From Eucommia ulmoides (taxonomy: Eukaryota > Streptophyta > Magnoliopsida > Garryales > Eucommiaceae), in the NCBI GenBank assembly GCA_016647705.1, contig CM028329.1, positions 59,227,231 through 59,291,230 on the forward strand: a stretch of 64,000 nt of DNA, read 5' to 3'. Positions 36,448-47,700 of the stretch are shown here, piece by piece. Made by a program: the position numbers and the translations under genes. The notes beneath the pieces were generated by a model. The model had not been told where the DNA came from. It saw only the letters and a list, made by a program, of their open reading frames with translations, and did no database searches. How positions within the stretch are numbered: position 1 is the stretch's first letter; each line of letters begins with the position of its first letter.

Positions 36448-37018
36448 GGTTAATTATATTTTGTCCCCGGTAGTTTAACTGAATTACACTTTACACTCGT
36501 GTTATTTTTATCAGTACTTATCTCCTCTATGGTTCAAACTTAAGTGCAACGGTTAAATAATTAACAGAATTTTATGAAATGATAAGTTTATCATCATACA
36601 TTATCTGACCCGACCCGACCCGATTTGAGAGCATAAAGGAGGAGAAGGAGGGAAAAAAATTGTGAACGGGTATTATCCGACCCGATTTGGAAGTACAAAT
36701 GTCAATTAATATAATTAACAAAAATTTGTGAAATGACAAGGTTATCATCATATATGATCTGACCGACCCAACCCGAGAGAATAAAGAAGAAAAAGAGAAA
36801 AAAGGCAGACAAATATTATCTGACCCAATTTGGTAGTTTAAATGTCAATCAATATTAATAATTTATGAATTTTGACTTTTTGTGGTTTGACCACTTCTTC
36901 AACAGAAAATATAACTGTTAAACTTAAGTCTGAATCACAGAGTACGTACTGACGAAAATATCACAAGAATATAAAGTGCAATTCGATCATATGATAAGGG
37001 GACAAAGTGTCATTAACC
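36448..37018. mobile_element. TIR-bounded non-autonomous element, 571 bp
   Basis: Left end GGTTAATTATATTTTGTCCCC; right end, reverse-complemented, GGTTAATGACACTTTGTCCCC: 18 of 21 positions match. Inside are two copies of a ~150-bp segment containing TTATCATCATA and TCTGACCCGACCC. No coding capacity. I could not fix a target duplication, so the superfamily is left open. Confidence 0.7.
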
Positions 37019-37235
37019 ATACAAATAATGAATGCTTACTTGTAACATAAGATGCTCCTAAGAATCAATACATTAAATCACCTTGAAAAAGTAAGAAGCT
37101 TTAACTTTTGCTGAGTTTTGAAGGAATAAGACACCTCTCTTCTTTTAGAAAATCTTTATTTATTTAACTGAAAAAATGGATTTTTTCAATTAAAAAAATA
37201 TTTGGGGTCTTTTTGATTTGTATCTGCAAAACAAG

Positions 37236-37725
37236 GAAAATTGCACTTTTGACCCTCAAAGTTTAAAATAGGTGTTCAAGTGGTCCCTATAGTTTGTAAG
37301 TTTACAATTTCGGTTTCAATTTGGTCCAATCGCGAATGGAGTTCACAAATTTGAACAAAGAGGCCATGCGCAAATCATGTGACAAGACAACCATCAATCC
37401 CTAGTGTGTGTCATTCTCAGAATTTTATTCGTTCTTTGCATATAAACTCTAAATTTCACGATTATTCTTGCTGAGAACTTTGTAATCTCTATACGATATT
37501 TGAATAGATTTTGACGAGAATTTTAATGGACTTGTCCTATTAAAAATAGCCTTAAAATCAAATCACGTGCTAGACGTATGGCACGTTCAGTTTAAATGTG
37601 AAAACTTTGTTTTTTATTTTATCAGAATAAAACAGAAGGTGAAACCTTAAGGTACAAATATGTTACTTATATAAACCACAAAAAATCACTTGGATAGGCA
37701 CCCTAGATTTTAAGGGTCAAAATTA
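37236..37725. mobile_element. TIR-bounded non-autonomous element
   Basis: Left AATTGCACTTTTGACCCTCAA and right (reverse complement) AAGTTATAATTTTGACCCTTAA form an imperfect inverted pair about 490 bp apart. Such 'GACCCTCAAAGTT' termini are common in plant MITE-like repeats. No frame of note lies within. Confidence 0.5.
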
Positions 37726-37878
37726 TAACTTATTCTTAAAATAAGTTGTTTTTTTGAATTTAAAATTCTATTAAAAGTTCAATGACACTGCACGTCAGAA
37801 AATTTTTAAAAATTAGACTGACTTTATGTGATACAATAATTTTTAATTTCTGAAAAAATTATTGTAACACATGAGGTA

Positions 37879-38064
37879 TTGAAGCTAGAGGAAGAAGTGC
37901 AAGCGCCCCCCCCCCCCCCCCCCCCCGTCTATGTCCCAAGAGGAATTCTATCACTTCTTTCTAATCCCGATGTCATCTTCCCCTTAGAATATCGAGAGAA
38001 AGCGACGGTCCGAAAGAGAAGGAAACCTAAACTCGCCTTAGCGAAAGCAGGTCGTGGCCCATAG
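37879..38064 (+). CDS. Possible small open reading frame containing a poly-C run (doubtful)
   Basis: A 61-codon frame whose N-terminal half is a proline run encoded by a 21-nt C tract (37906-37926), followed by VYVPRGILSLL and a basic tail RKRRKPKLALAKAGRGP. The tail is less AT-biased than its surroundings, which is why I note it. I recognise no family. It may be a gene-fragment relic; there is no clear promoter or splice structure. Confidence 0.15.
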   Translation: MKLEEEVQAPPPPPPPVYVPRGILSLLSNPDVIFPLEYREKATVRKRRKPKLALAKAGRGP

Positions 38065-38760
38065 AGAGTCAAAGAGCCTCTAAGGCAATCTCTCACACTC
38101 AGCTAGGGAAGAAATTAGAAAAATGATAGACGACATAAATTCCAACCCTCAGAATCATGTTTGGCTCGCGTTTCAACTATATTAATTGTACTTGAACTGT
38201 TAGATAATCATAGTCGATAAGAATATCACGGTTCTCATTTCAAAATTCAAATATTACCCTAAAGTCTTTGCTCCTTTTTTTAGTGTTGAAAAAGAGTTGA
38301 ATTTTATGCGTTTTACAAAAAATATAAATTAGATATTTATTAGGTTACAAGTCTAATACCTATTTCTGACAAGCCATTGAGCCGAAATGCCGGCCAGCCT
38401 CTGAATTTTGAAAGTCTTTGGAGTCATGGAAACGGCATCGTCCGCATGTGCGTAGTCAGAGTGCGGTACTTCGGTGGTGGGGGGGCCCATCATAAAAACG
38501 ATGGGTAAGTGCAACACAGGATAGGACCCCCACACCCGTTTTCTTTCCTCGTCTATTAACCAACAGTAGAGCTCCAATGATGGGTCCCACAATACACCAA
38601 CATAACAACAGCATGATGGTCGACCCCCGGACATTGGGCCCACATAAATAATGCCACGTCAGTGATTTCGTGTGCCAATTTATTTTTCCTTCCAATTTTG
38701 CCCCCACAATTCTTTTCTTATTTTACATGTAATTGTAATGTTTTGCATGCCATTTTGTTG
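38065..38760. other. Moderately GC-rich intergenic stretch, gene relic or unique sequence
   Basis: 38380-38660 has gene-like base composition and several GGGCCC and CCACGTCA words, but all frames are short and I recognise no protein. A similar texture (GGGTCCCACGTG, CCACGTCA) is seen at 42350-42600. They may be remnants of promoter-type sequence. Confidence 0.4.
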
Positions 38761-38764
38761 GCCA

Positions 38765-38965
38765 CGAACTCAAGTGGTGGTAGTCCGATTGATAAAAAAA
38801 AATATCTCATTTATTTGTCAATCAAAATTCGATTATCTTAAAAAATATTCTGAGAATTAAATCTTAAATTTAATTCTGAATGCACCAGGCCGATGTGAAA
38901 GAGTATCTCCTTAAGATCGTTCGGTGAGATGATTAGTTGAGGTGCGTGTAAGTTGACCCAATCAC
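38765..38965 (+). mobile_element. SINE-like repeat
   Basis: It starts with AACTCAAGTGGTGGTAGTCCG, which fits a tRNA-like A box, and carries the same body as the copy at 33456-33640: AATTTAATTCTGAATGCACC ... GATGATTAGTTGAGGTGCG. An inverted partial copy lies at about 39935-40090. No clean A tail. Confidence 0.45.
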
Positions 38966-40244
38966 ACTTTACCCTAAAATTGAAAAAAAAAAAATCTTTG
39001 GGAGGAGAGGGGAAAAAGGAGGAGTGGAATTACATTTTTGTCCTTCAAGTATGGGGATTTTGCTCAGTAAATGATTTTTTAATGGTAATATTTGTCATTT
39101 TATTACTCTACTAATCATATGACGTTTTTCCTAATAACAATTTAGATTTCTCTTTCATTTTTCAAATGAATCGTTGTGAGAGAGAAATTTTGAAAAAATA
39201 TTTTAGATTTGGTGGAATAATAAAATGACAAAAAAAAAAATCTTATTTTCTGTCCAAAATCATTAACAATTTTTTAAATTTTGAAAAATTAAAACAAATG
39301 TAAAACTTGAAAGACCAATTATACAGTTTCACAAATCTCAGGGTCTACATCAACACTCACACCATGTAGTGCAATAACTTTGAACTTTTGAAAAAAATTA
39401 ATGTGACACGTGGACGACATTAACAAAATTTAGGTTTATATATTGTTCACTAAAAACCGCTTTTATTTATATAAATACATAAAATAGAAAAATCTATTTT
39501 TACTCTTGAAAAATATATTTTCACTACAAATACCATATGTTTTAAATATTGGGTGTTTTTTCTCCCCAAAACCCACTCTTTTTCAAGTTTATCTCTATCC
39601 TTCTTTTCTATTTTAGGATAAATTTCAGTTTAAACCAATTAATTATGATCATGTTCTTCAATAAATTTGTATGTTTCACTTTAAACTCTGTATCTTTAAT
39701 TTGAATATCAAATTTCGAGACCAATGATATTGAAATTGTTTAAAAGTCAAGTTTAAAATGTAGTTCTTTAGATCCAAAACGTGAATAAAATCAACCTTTT
39801 TAACTTATGTGTACTATCCACACAAAGATTTAAATTGGCAGCCATCCCACGAGCATCCCACAAAAAAGAGCTTTAGGTAGTAACTACTTTTCACATGATT
39901 TTGGAGATACAACTATTTTTATTTTTATTTTTTATGATGAGGTGTGTAGATAAACTCCAGCGCATCTTGATAATCACCTTTTCGAATAATTTTAAGAGCG
40001 CACTCCACTACATTGACCTGGTGCATTCAGCGTTACATTCTATATTTAGTTGTTGAAATGTTCTCTGTGAGAGTCGAACATTGATTGTATAAAATGTTTC
40101 ACTTTTATTTTTTAATAAAAATATATATTTCTCATTTAAACAAATTTATTTTACTAAAATTTTGAAATATATAAGTGAAAAAATAATCAATAATAAAAAA
40201 TTAGTTAATAAAGTGTGTGTGTATATATATATATAAAACTTTAA
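38966..40244. other. Mixed MITE fragments, nothing coding
   Basis: 39030-39330 resembles 23427-23870. 39340-39465 is a fragment of the 'GGTGAACAGTCC' family. 39935-40090 is a reverse copy of the SINE-like body at 33520. No gene supported. Confidence 0.45.
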
Positions 40245-40245
40245 C

Positions 40246-42107
40246 GGCATGTTTGGTTGGATGGAATTGGGGGCGGAATGGAATCGCATTTTGCCCTCGA
40301 TTCCTATTCTGTTATTTGGTTTTCCAATAGAATTATTTTTGTGATTCTATTAAAATGAAATAGGGTGGAATGAGATTCCAACCTAATGGAATGAACATTC
40401 TAAATTACATAATAGCCCTTACAACATGTTTGGTTGGATGGAATCGGGGGGCGGAATAGAATGAAATAGGGTGAAATGAGATTCCAACCCGATAGAATCA
40501 ACATTCTAAATTACATAATAGCCCTTGTATTTAAGCCTTGAAAATTAAGAACAAAAATTAAAAATTAAGAACAGAAACAAAAATTAGAAAATAGAAATAG
40601 AAATTAGATAACAGAAAATTAGAAATAAAAACATAAATTGAAAACAAAAAATTAAGAACAGAAATATAAAATTGAGAACATAAACATAAAATTGAGAACA
40701 GAAATTGAAAACTGAGAACAAAAAATAAAAATTAAGAATAAAAACTGAAAATTGAGAACATAAACTAAAAATTCAGAACAAAAATAGAAATTTAGATAAC
40801 AGAAAATTGAAAACGGAAACTGAAAATCGAGAACAGAAACAGAAAATTGAAAACAGAAAAAAAAAAATTTAAGAACATAAACTGAAAATTGAGAACAAAA
40901 ATAAAAAATTAGAAAACGAAAAATTGAGAACGGAAACTGAAAATTGCGAACGGAAACAGAAATTAGAGAATAGAAACTGAAAATTGAGAACAAAAACATA
41001 AATTAGATAACAGAAACTTAAAATTGAATGGAATAGTGAAATATAATAAAGTGAGGAAATGAATGGAATAGTGAAATATAATAAAATTTTATAATAAGTG
41101 CATAATGAAAATTTTATTATATTTTATTCCATTCATTCACTCATTTCATATCAATCAAACAAGAAAATGTAATAATAATTTCATAAGGGCATAATGAGAA
41201 TTTTATTATATTTCACTATTTCATTCCTTCTCTCATTCTATACCAACCAAACAAGATAATGGAATAACGATTCCATTGACAATTCTATTCCATTCCTTCT
41301 CTCATTTCATTACTTTTTTCATTCCATTCCACCCTCATTCCATTCCGTCCAACCAAACGAACTGTTATATTTCAGCCCTTGAAAATTGAGAACAAAAATT
41401 AAAAATTAAGAATAGAAATAAAAATTAGAGAACATAAATAAAAATTAGAGAACGAAAAATTAAAAATAGAAATAGAAACTGAGAACAAAAAATTAAGAAT
41501 AGAAACAAAAAATTGAAAACATAAACATAAAATTAGAGAATATAAAATTGAGAACGAAACTGAAAATTGAGAACAAAAACAGAAATTTAGATAACAGAAA
41601 ATTAAGAACAGAAACAGAAAATTGAGAACATAAACTGAAAATTAAGAATAAAAACAGAAAATTAGAGAACGAAAAATTGAGAACAGAAACTGAAAATTGC
41701 GAACAGATACAGAAATTAGATAATGGAAACTGAAAATTGAGAATAGAAACAGAAATTAGAGAACAAAAACTTAACATTGAATGAAATAGTGAAATATAAT
41801 AAAATGAGGGAATGAATGGAATAGTGAAATATAATAAAATTTTGTAATAAGGGCATAATGAGAATTTTATTATATTTCATTCCATTCCTTCACTCTTTTC
41901 GTACTAACCAATGAATAATAATTTCATAAGGGCATAATGAAAATTTTACTATATTTCACTATTTTATTCCTTCCCTCATTCCATACTAACCAAACAAGAT
42001 AATGGAATAGCGATTCCATTGACAATTTCATTCTATTCTTTCTCTCATTTCATTACTTCTTCCATTCTATTTCACCCTTATTCCATTCCGTCTAATCAAA
42101 TGAGCCG
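40246..42107. repeat. Tandem pair of minisatellite-bearing MITE-like elements (inverse orientation to the 24.4-kb pair)
   Basis: Element 1 runs from CGGCATGTTTGGTTGGATGG (40246) to TCCGTCCAACCAAACGAAC (~41363). Element 2 continues with CAGCCCTTGAAAATTGAGAAC (~41375) to CCGTCTAATCAAATGAGCCG (~42107). Both contain a long array of an 18-20-bp unit (AAATTGAGAACAGAAACTGA and variants; 40545-41025 and 41385-41780), about 45 units in all. A second start-like phrase at 40425 suggests nested duplication. The period explains the long minus-strand frames rich in FSIFSF words, which are not genes. Confidence 0.82.
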
Positions 42108-43500
42108 TAAAAGTAAAAAGTAAAATTTAATTCAACTATTTTGGAGGTGGGAGGTGACATTTTTATACGAGAATTTTCTCCTCACTCATTCAACAATTTT
42201 TCTCAAATCAATATGTAATACAATAATTTTAAATTTTTAAAAAATTATTATAATACGTAAAATTTATATAATTCATGTTTTACAATAATTTTTTCAAAAA
42301 TTAAAAAATGATAGTAGTAGGTCATCAAAAAATTTAATATACAGAAGTAGTTATGGCTTTTCAACCTTCTCTAACAATTTGCCCCTACCTATCCTTCAAA
42401 CATGGAAATATGTGCCACGTCAACAACTCTTCTCACTCCAAGATCGACATGTCAGCATCGGGTCCCACGTGTACGGTAATGGAGGATATCACCCACCCGG
42501 TCTCTCATTTCCTGCAATCATTAGTTCCTACAGTTCTTCAACAACGTGTTATACATTAGACCCCACTAGAATTTAGGGCGATTGATCTGTGGTCCATATT
42601 TCACCCTTAGTAAAAAATTTAAAGACGAAAAAAAATTAATTTTATTTTCGTCTATTTTAATAAGACAGAAACCTTACACACCCACAATTATATGTAATAA
42701 TTTTGTATGTAAAATTATTGTATTTTGTAACATGTAACAATTTTTACTTTTAACATGTAATAACTTTGCGTGTAAAATTTTATTAGATGTAACAAAAATC
42801 ACACAAAATATATGTAATTAATTACAAGTAACTAAATATACACAAATACATGTAATTAATATTAAACTAATTTTTGTGTCCAATATTTGTTAAATGTCAC
42901 AAAATATTACATAGATATATGTAATTGTAACATGTTATTAATATTATATAAGTACATGTAACAAAAAGTACACATATATATGTAAAAAAAAAAAAAATAA
43001 TTATGAAATTGTAACTAATATTCACTATAAAACCCCTGCAATATCCCTACAATTCCTGTAATACGAGACTAAAACTCAAGTGAAATCCAGTTTAAAGGAC
43101 TAAATCAAAACCTAATACTAAGAAATGACTAATCGCAGATTACAGCCTAAAAATAAGACTAATCGTCGATTTTTCCTAGAATTTATTCACAAAAAAATTA
43201 TCCTTCGCTACCAACCCCTCATATTTGATAATTTATAATTAGTCCTTAAAAATTTGATTTACGAACATAAATACAAAAAATTTGGAGATCATGATCCACA
43301 CATTCACCAATTGTAAGTTGCCAATTCTTCTTTTATTTGTAAGTAGGGACTCCATGTGTCTGAAGATATTATATCGATTTTCAAATTTATAGTTATTGAA
43401 AAAATAGTTAATTATAAAAATTACTAATAAAGTAAATATATCTAATCTAATACTAATACTTAAAAATGAAAGGAGAGAGAAGATTTTTAATGAGATTTAA
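42108..43500. other. Intergenic sequence, no gene recognised
   Basis: 42185-42335 is a fragment of the 'GGTGAACAGTCC' family. 42353-42580 is less AT-rich and has two short frames with no domain I know. 42640-43010 is rich in ATGTAACA and TACATGTAA words. Nothing coding is supported. Confidence 0.5.
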
Positions 43501-44289
43501 AAATGTTTCTTTCAAGTCTTTTGGTGAGTTCTTACATATTTATTTTTATTTTTATATATATCAAATAATAATTGACCTCACTCCATTTTATTTTTGTTTT
43601 AGGTAATTTTTTTCCTTCTAATTAATACACAAGTAAATGATTAAATTTCCTAATCTACATTTTAAATTATTTAAAAAATAAGCGTGATTGAAAAAGTATT
43701 TTTACCCAAAAACAAATTAAATACTACATAAATTAATTAAATTAGAATTTGTTAGAATTGCAAAAATTAATAAAATTAATCTTAATTTCTGTTTATGTGT
43801 TTGTTAATTTATACTATATTAATAAAAGTTAATTTGTAGAAATATTATTTCACTTTTATTATTATTTATGTAATTTTTAATAATATATTTATTTTTGATA
43901 TTTATAAAACCCTATTACTTAATAAAATTTATATATCCGTTTCTGGATATTATTATCAAAATAACCAAATAATACGTATGTATTTCATGCTTCACTATTA
44001 AAAATTTAATATAATTATTTCTAAACTCGTGCAATGCGCAGGTCTAAAATAGTATATATTAAATTTAAAGAGTACCAAATGTAATTAAAATTAACCTTTT
44101 TGTCGGTGAGGGTGTGATCGAGAATTTTTTCTTCTGAATATTTCATTAATTCATTCTCACCAATTATTCTGCTGAAATTAATCTAAGACATTAATAAAAA
44201 GTGAAATAAGAAGGTTATAATTATTATTAGGGAATCTAAGAACAATAAGGATTAATTTTAAAATTTAAAGACGAATTTGACCTTTTAAG
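43501..44289. other. AT-rich sequence upstream of ALKBH10B, nothing recognised
   Basis: Very AT-rich, no frame or repeat boundary. The phrase CTCGTGCAATGCGCAGGTCTA near 44025 resembles the hairpin-proximal end of some plant Helitrons but is too degenerate to call. Confidence 0.45.
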
Positions 44290-44475
44290 TAAGTACATTG
44301 GTTTAGGCGGAAGGGACTTGAGCTCTTTATGCAATTATCTCGGGTTCGATCTTTGGGGGGTTGTGTATAGAAAATGTTCTGTTGGAAGAGATCCCCGCTT
44401 TTAGTGTCTGACAGTACTTCAAGGGATTAGTCTCCGATCGACCCGTGGGGATGTTATGAAAAATCAAAAAAAAAA
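44290..44475 (+). mobile_element. SINE (tRNA-derived) in the ALKBH10B promoter region
   Basis: It has the arrangement of a plant SINE: A-box region (TTGGTTTAGGCGG near 44298), a B box GGTTCGATC at 44343-44351, a body ending GATTAGTCTCCGATCGACCC then GTGGGGAT, and a terminal A run (~44466-44475). About 186 bp. It lies about 180 bp upstream of the putative TATA box. A target duplication could not be identified with certainty. Confidence 0.65.
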
Positions 44476-44605
44476 TAATGCTCATCTCTTATTGTAAGAA
44501 CTGTAGGAAATGGACATAATCCCCCAACGAACTCCCAGACTACTCGAAATATAAATCCACCAGGAGCCCTCCATAATCGACCCTCGCTTTCATCCCCAAC
44601 TTTTT

Positions 44606-44656
44606 TTGTGCTTTCTCTCTCTAACTCTCTCTCTCTTCCGACTCTCGCTCTATATA
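44606..44656 (+). promoter_or_regulatory. ALKBH10B: Putative core promoter of ALKBH10B: pyrimidine patch and TATA box
   Basis: A CT-rich stretch (44606-44649) leads into TATATACAT at 44651, about 120 bp upstream of the start codon. If it is the TATA box, transcription would begin near 44680-44690 and give a 5' UTR of about 90 nt. The position is plausible, but no transcript evidence is available. Confidence 0.4.
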
Positions 44657-44773
44657 CATACAGCTAATCTCTCTATTATCGGCTGACAATTAACGGAGTA
44701 TTCGATAGTGATCCACCATTTCGAAACATTTACGGAGAATTAGTTCTTTTGTATCCGACCGTGAGAATCGGAG

Positions 44774-47700
44774 ATGCCGCCGGTGGCCGGCGATGTTACA
44801 CAGACAGTACGAGTCCCGACGGGACAATTATTGATGCCGACGACTGGACAGCCGTATCCGGCGGGAATGATGACGGAGGCTTTCGCCAAGGACGCAATCA
44901 TAGCGTGGTTCCGCGGGGAGTTTGCGGCGGCGAACGCCATAATTGACGCGTTATGTAACCACCTGACGCAGCTGGAGGGAGGTGGAGGAACCGAGTATGA
45001 GTCGGTGTTCGCGGCTATCCACCGGCGGAGGATGAATTGGATCCCGATTCTTCAGATGCAGAAGTACTATTCCATCACGGATGTCGCGGTTGAGCTGAGA
45101 AAAGTCGCTGCGAAGAAAGTGGAGAGAGATGAATGTGAAGGTGCAAAAAAAATTGATGAGGTGAATTTTCCTTTGAATCAGAAAAATATCGATCGAGAAG
45201 TTTCTGAGGAGGTTTTGACAGAAAGTGACGGAAATGGTGGTGGCGAGGTGGTAGATGCCGATTCAATTAAAGACGATAAACCAGAGAGCGAGATTACTGA
45301 TACAGGTAAGTAACTACTGATCTTATTTCCTCATATATTATATATATGCGCTCTATTTTTTGTTGAATGCTGTTGAATTTCTGAACATGATTCTAATGAA
45401 TCTAAGAACATGAATTAGCACAAATACATTTATAATTTAAGAGTTCGATTCACCGATCGACTTTGCAAATGAGATCAGAGGTTTGCAGGGATTCAGAGCT
45501 CTGAAACTTGATCAGATCTCTCTCTGTGTTAGTCTCTGTCACTGTGCATCTTTCCTGTTCGATGAATTTTTTAATCTTAAATTGCAGATTCTGAATCTGA
45601 TCATAACAATAGTTATAAACAACTAGCTCATCAATCATTGATAATTGGCACAATTTTTTTTCCAATATTTTTTTATTCCATTTCTGTTGCTTTCGATTTT
45701 CTCCTACAGTTACAGTTTCTAGATCGGTCAATTAAGGCGTATCGAAATTAACAAATGTTGAAGATCTTTGAAACTCTTGTGTGAAAAGGCAAAGGAGTAT
45801 TCAAATACGGCAACTAGAGTCGTGAAAATTTTGCATTTACCGAGTTTGAATTGAACGCTTTCTCGATAAATTATCACTGTACACGAATTAATACTTGAGA
45901 TAGCTGTTCGGTTTATCCTACGTATAGAAGGGATTGGTGGTCAAGTTAAGTTATAAGTGCAAGAAAAAAAGCCCTAGACCACCCTATACTAGTATCAGAA
46001 TTATCTTTTAGGATTAAGAGAAACCCAAGACTTACCATACATTGTTATCAGACTCCAGACTATAACAATTCTGCCTCAATAAACACAAACGGAGAGACTG
46101 GTCAATCGTTAGCCGACTAAAAGTCCAATGTGCGAGATAAAAATTGTTAAGATTTATCTCACATCGAATGTGAAAATCACTGATGGTTAGGTTATAAGTG
46201 TAAAAAAAAAATCTCATCATGAGCTAATTTTTGGAATTGAAAAGAGTATAAGATCTTCCTATATTGATATCCAACTAATTTTTAGAATTGAGGGAGAAAC
46301 CCGAGACTACACTCTAAGGACTAACTATCCATAATTCATTTAAGAAGTTTGTTTCTACTGTATTATTATCTTACCATTTCATAAATTCACAAGGGGATTG
46401 AATCAAAATTTTAGAATCAAAGTGTTAGCTGGAGATAGTTTGATTAAATGCAGTTATTTTGGTACTTTCGAGGTCCTGCATCAAAAAGCTGTTTCGCTTT
46501 TTTTTTTCTTTCTCGAAGGTGCTAACACAGGCACAGCTAGTTTCGGGACTAGCGAATACCGTTTTACCTGACGTTGCATAGAGATGAGTGTAGGGATTTT
46601 GATCTGATCATTAATTTCTATGAGTTAAAGACTTAATGGTGGGCGGCGCGGCGTGTGGTGTCACCGTTCAGATCCCTTTTAACGGCCGTCAGGTCTGGTT
46701 TCTGTTGGGTCAGTTCTGTTTGGGTAGTTGCGTAAGGATGAGCAGAGCTGGCTTTAGATTTGATATTTTGTTTTGGCCTCTATTCACGAAGCAGCGAGTT
46801 TAACTCGTTGACTCGTGTACCTTACCCGAGTCAACTCGTTGCCCACCTTGACATTTGTTTGGTATCTGGGGACCTGGGGCCGGGGTAGAGCCAGGAACTC
46901 ATTTTAGTAAGTGGGAAAAATAAAAAAAAATAAGGCACGTCTCGTAAGTGTTGAATTTGTTATTTATTATATAAAATGGGTGAATATTCTTTAAGCTATA
47001 TTTAGTTGAAAGAATGGAGGAACGAAAAAAGGAAGAAAATAAATTTAAAGTCATAATATTTTTAAACTTATGGAAAGACGGTTATATTCTAATATTGATC
47101 GGATGTAAGGATGTAAAAAAAAAAGAATATAAGATTTTATGATTAGTTAAAAAAGAAAAATGAGAGAAAAGAAAATAATTTACTTATTTAATTTACTCGT
47201 TTATCTTCATGTATTATAAAAATAAATTAAAAATTATACCATTAAGGATATGATTGTAAATTTAGTATTTTTCTTTTTCTTTTTTTTTTTTAACAATCCT
47301 CCCTCTTTTTTTTTTTCCTATTTCCTCCTGCATTGATGGAGATAAAAAATTATTTAGAGAAAAGATTTTCCTTTTTGTTCTAATTTTCCTTCCATACAAA
47401 ACAAACCCCCTTTTTTTTTTCGACCTATTTTCCTTCATTTTTCCATCCAAAAACATGCACCCTTTATTAGTGTTTCGAAATTTCTATTGTAATGATTGGT
47501 GTATTTTATTTTTTATCATTTATTTTAAAATATAATAAATTAAAAAAGGGAAAATTAGTCTTACAATATTTAAAATTATTAATTCTACATTTATTTTTAA
47601 AATTTATCTCACTAAAAAATCAATTAAAAAAATGCTTTATATGCAAAAGAATCTATTCTTAGAAAAAGACACTTTCAATACCTATCTCTAGTAATAATGA

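Noticed and set aside
40652..40999. 115-aa minus-strand frame rich in FSIFSF and FQFPFS words (also 41493-41777)
   Set aside because: It is the translation of the 18-20-bp minisatellite unit; the same text in the opposite orientation at 24.6-25.8 kb is not open. No independent sign of coding.
42353..42576. Two overlapping 65-68-aa frames in moderately GC-rich sequence
   Set aside because: No recognisable domain, overlapping frames, and no splice or promoter context.
44343..44351. GGTTCGATC considered as part of a tRNA gene
   Set aside because: No cloverleaf can be drawn around it; it is the B box of a SINE with an A tail.
46480..46870. Less AT-rich stretch in ALKBH10B intron 1, considered as an extra exon
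   Set aside because: Exons 1 and 2 already join in frame into text matching the family, and this stretch has stops in all useful frames and no ALKBH10B-like words.
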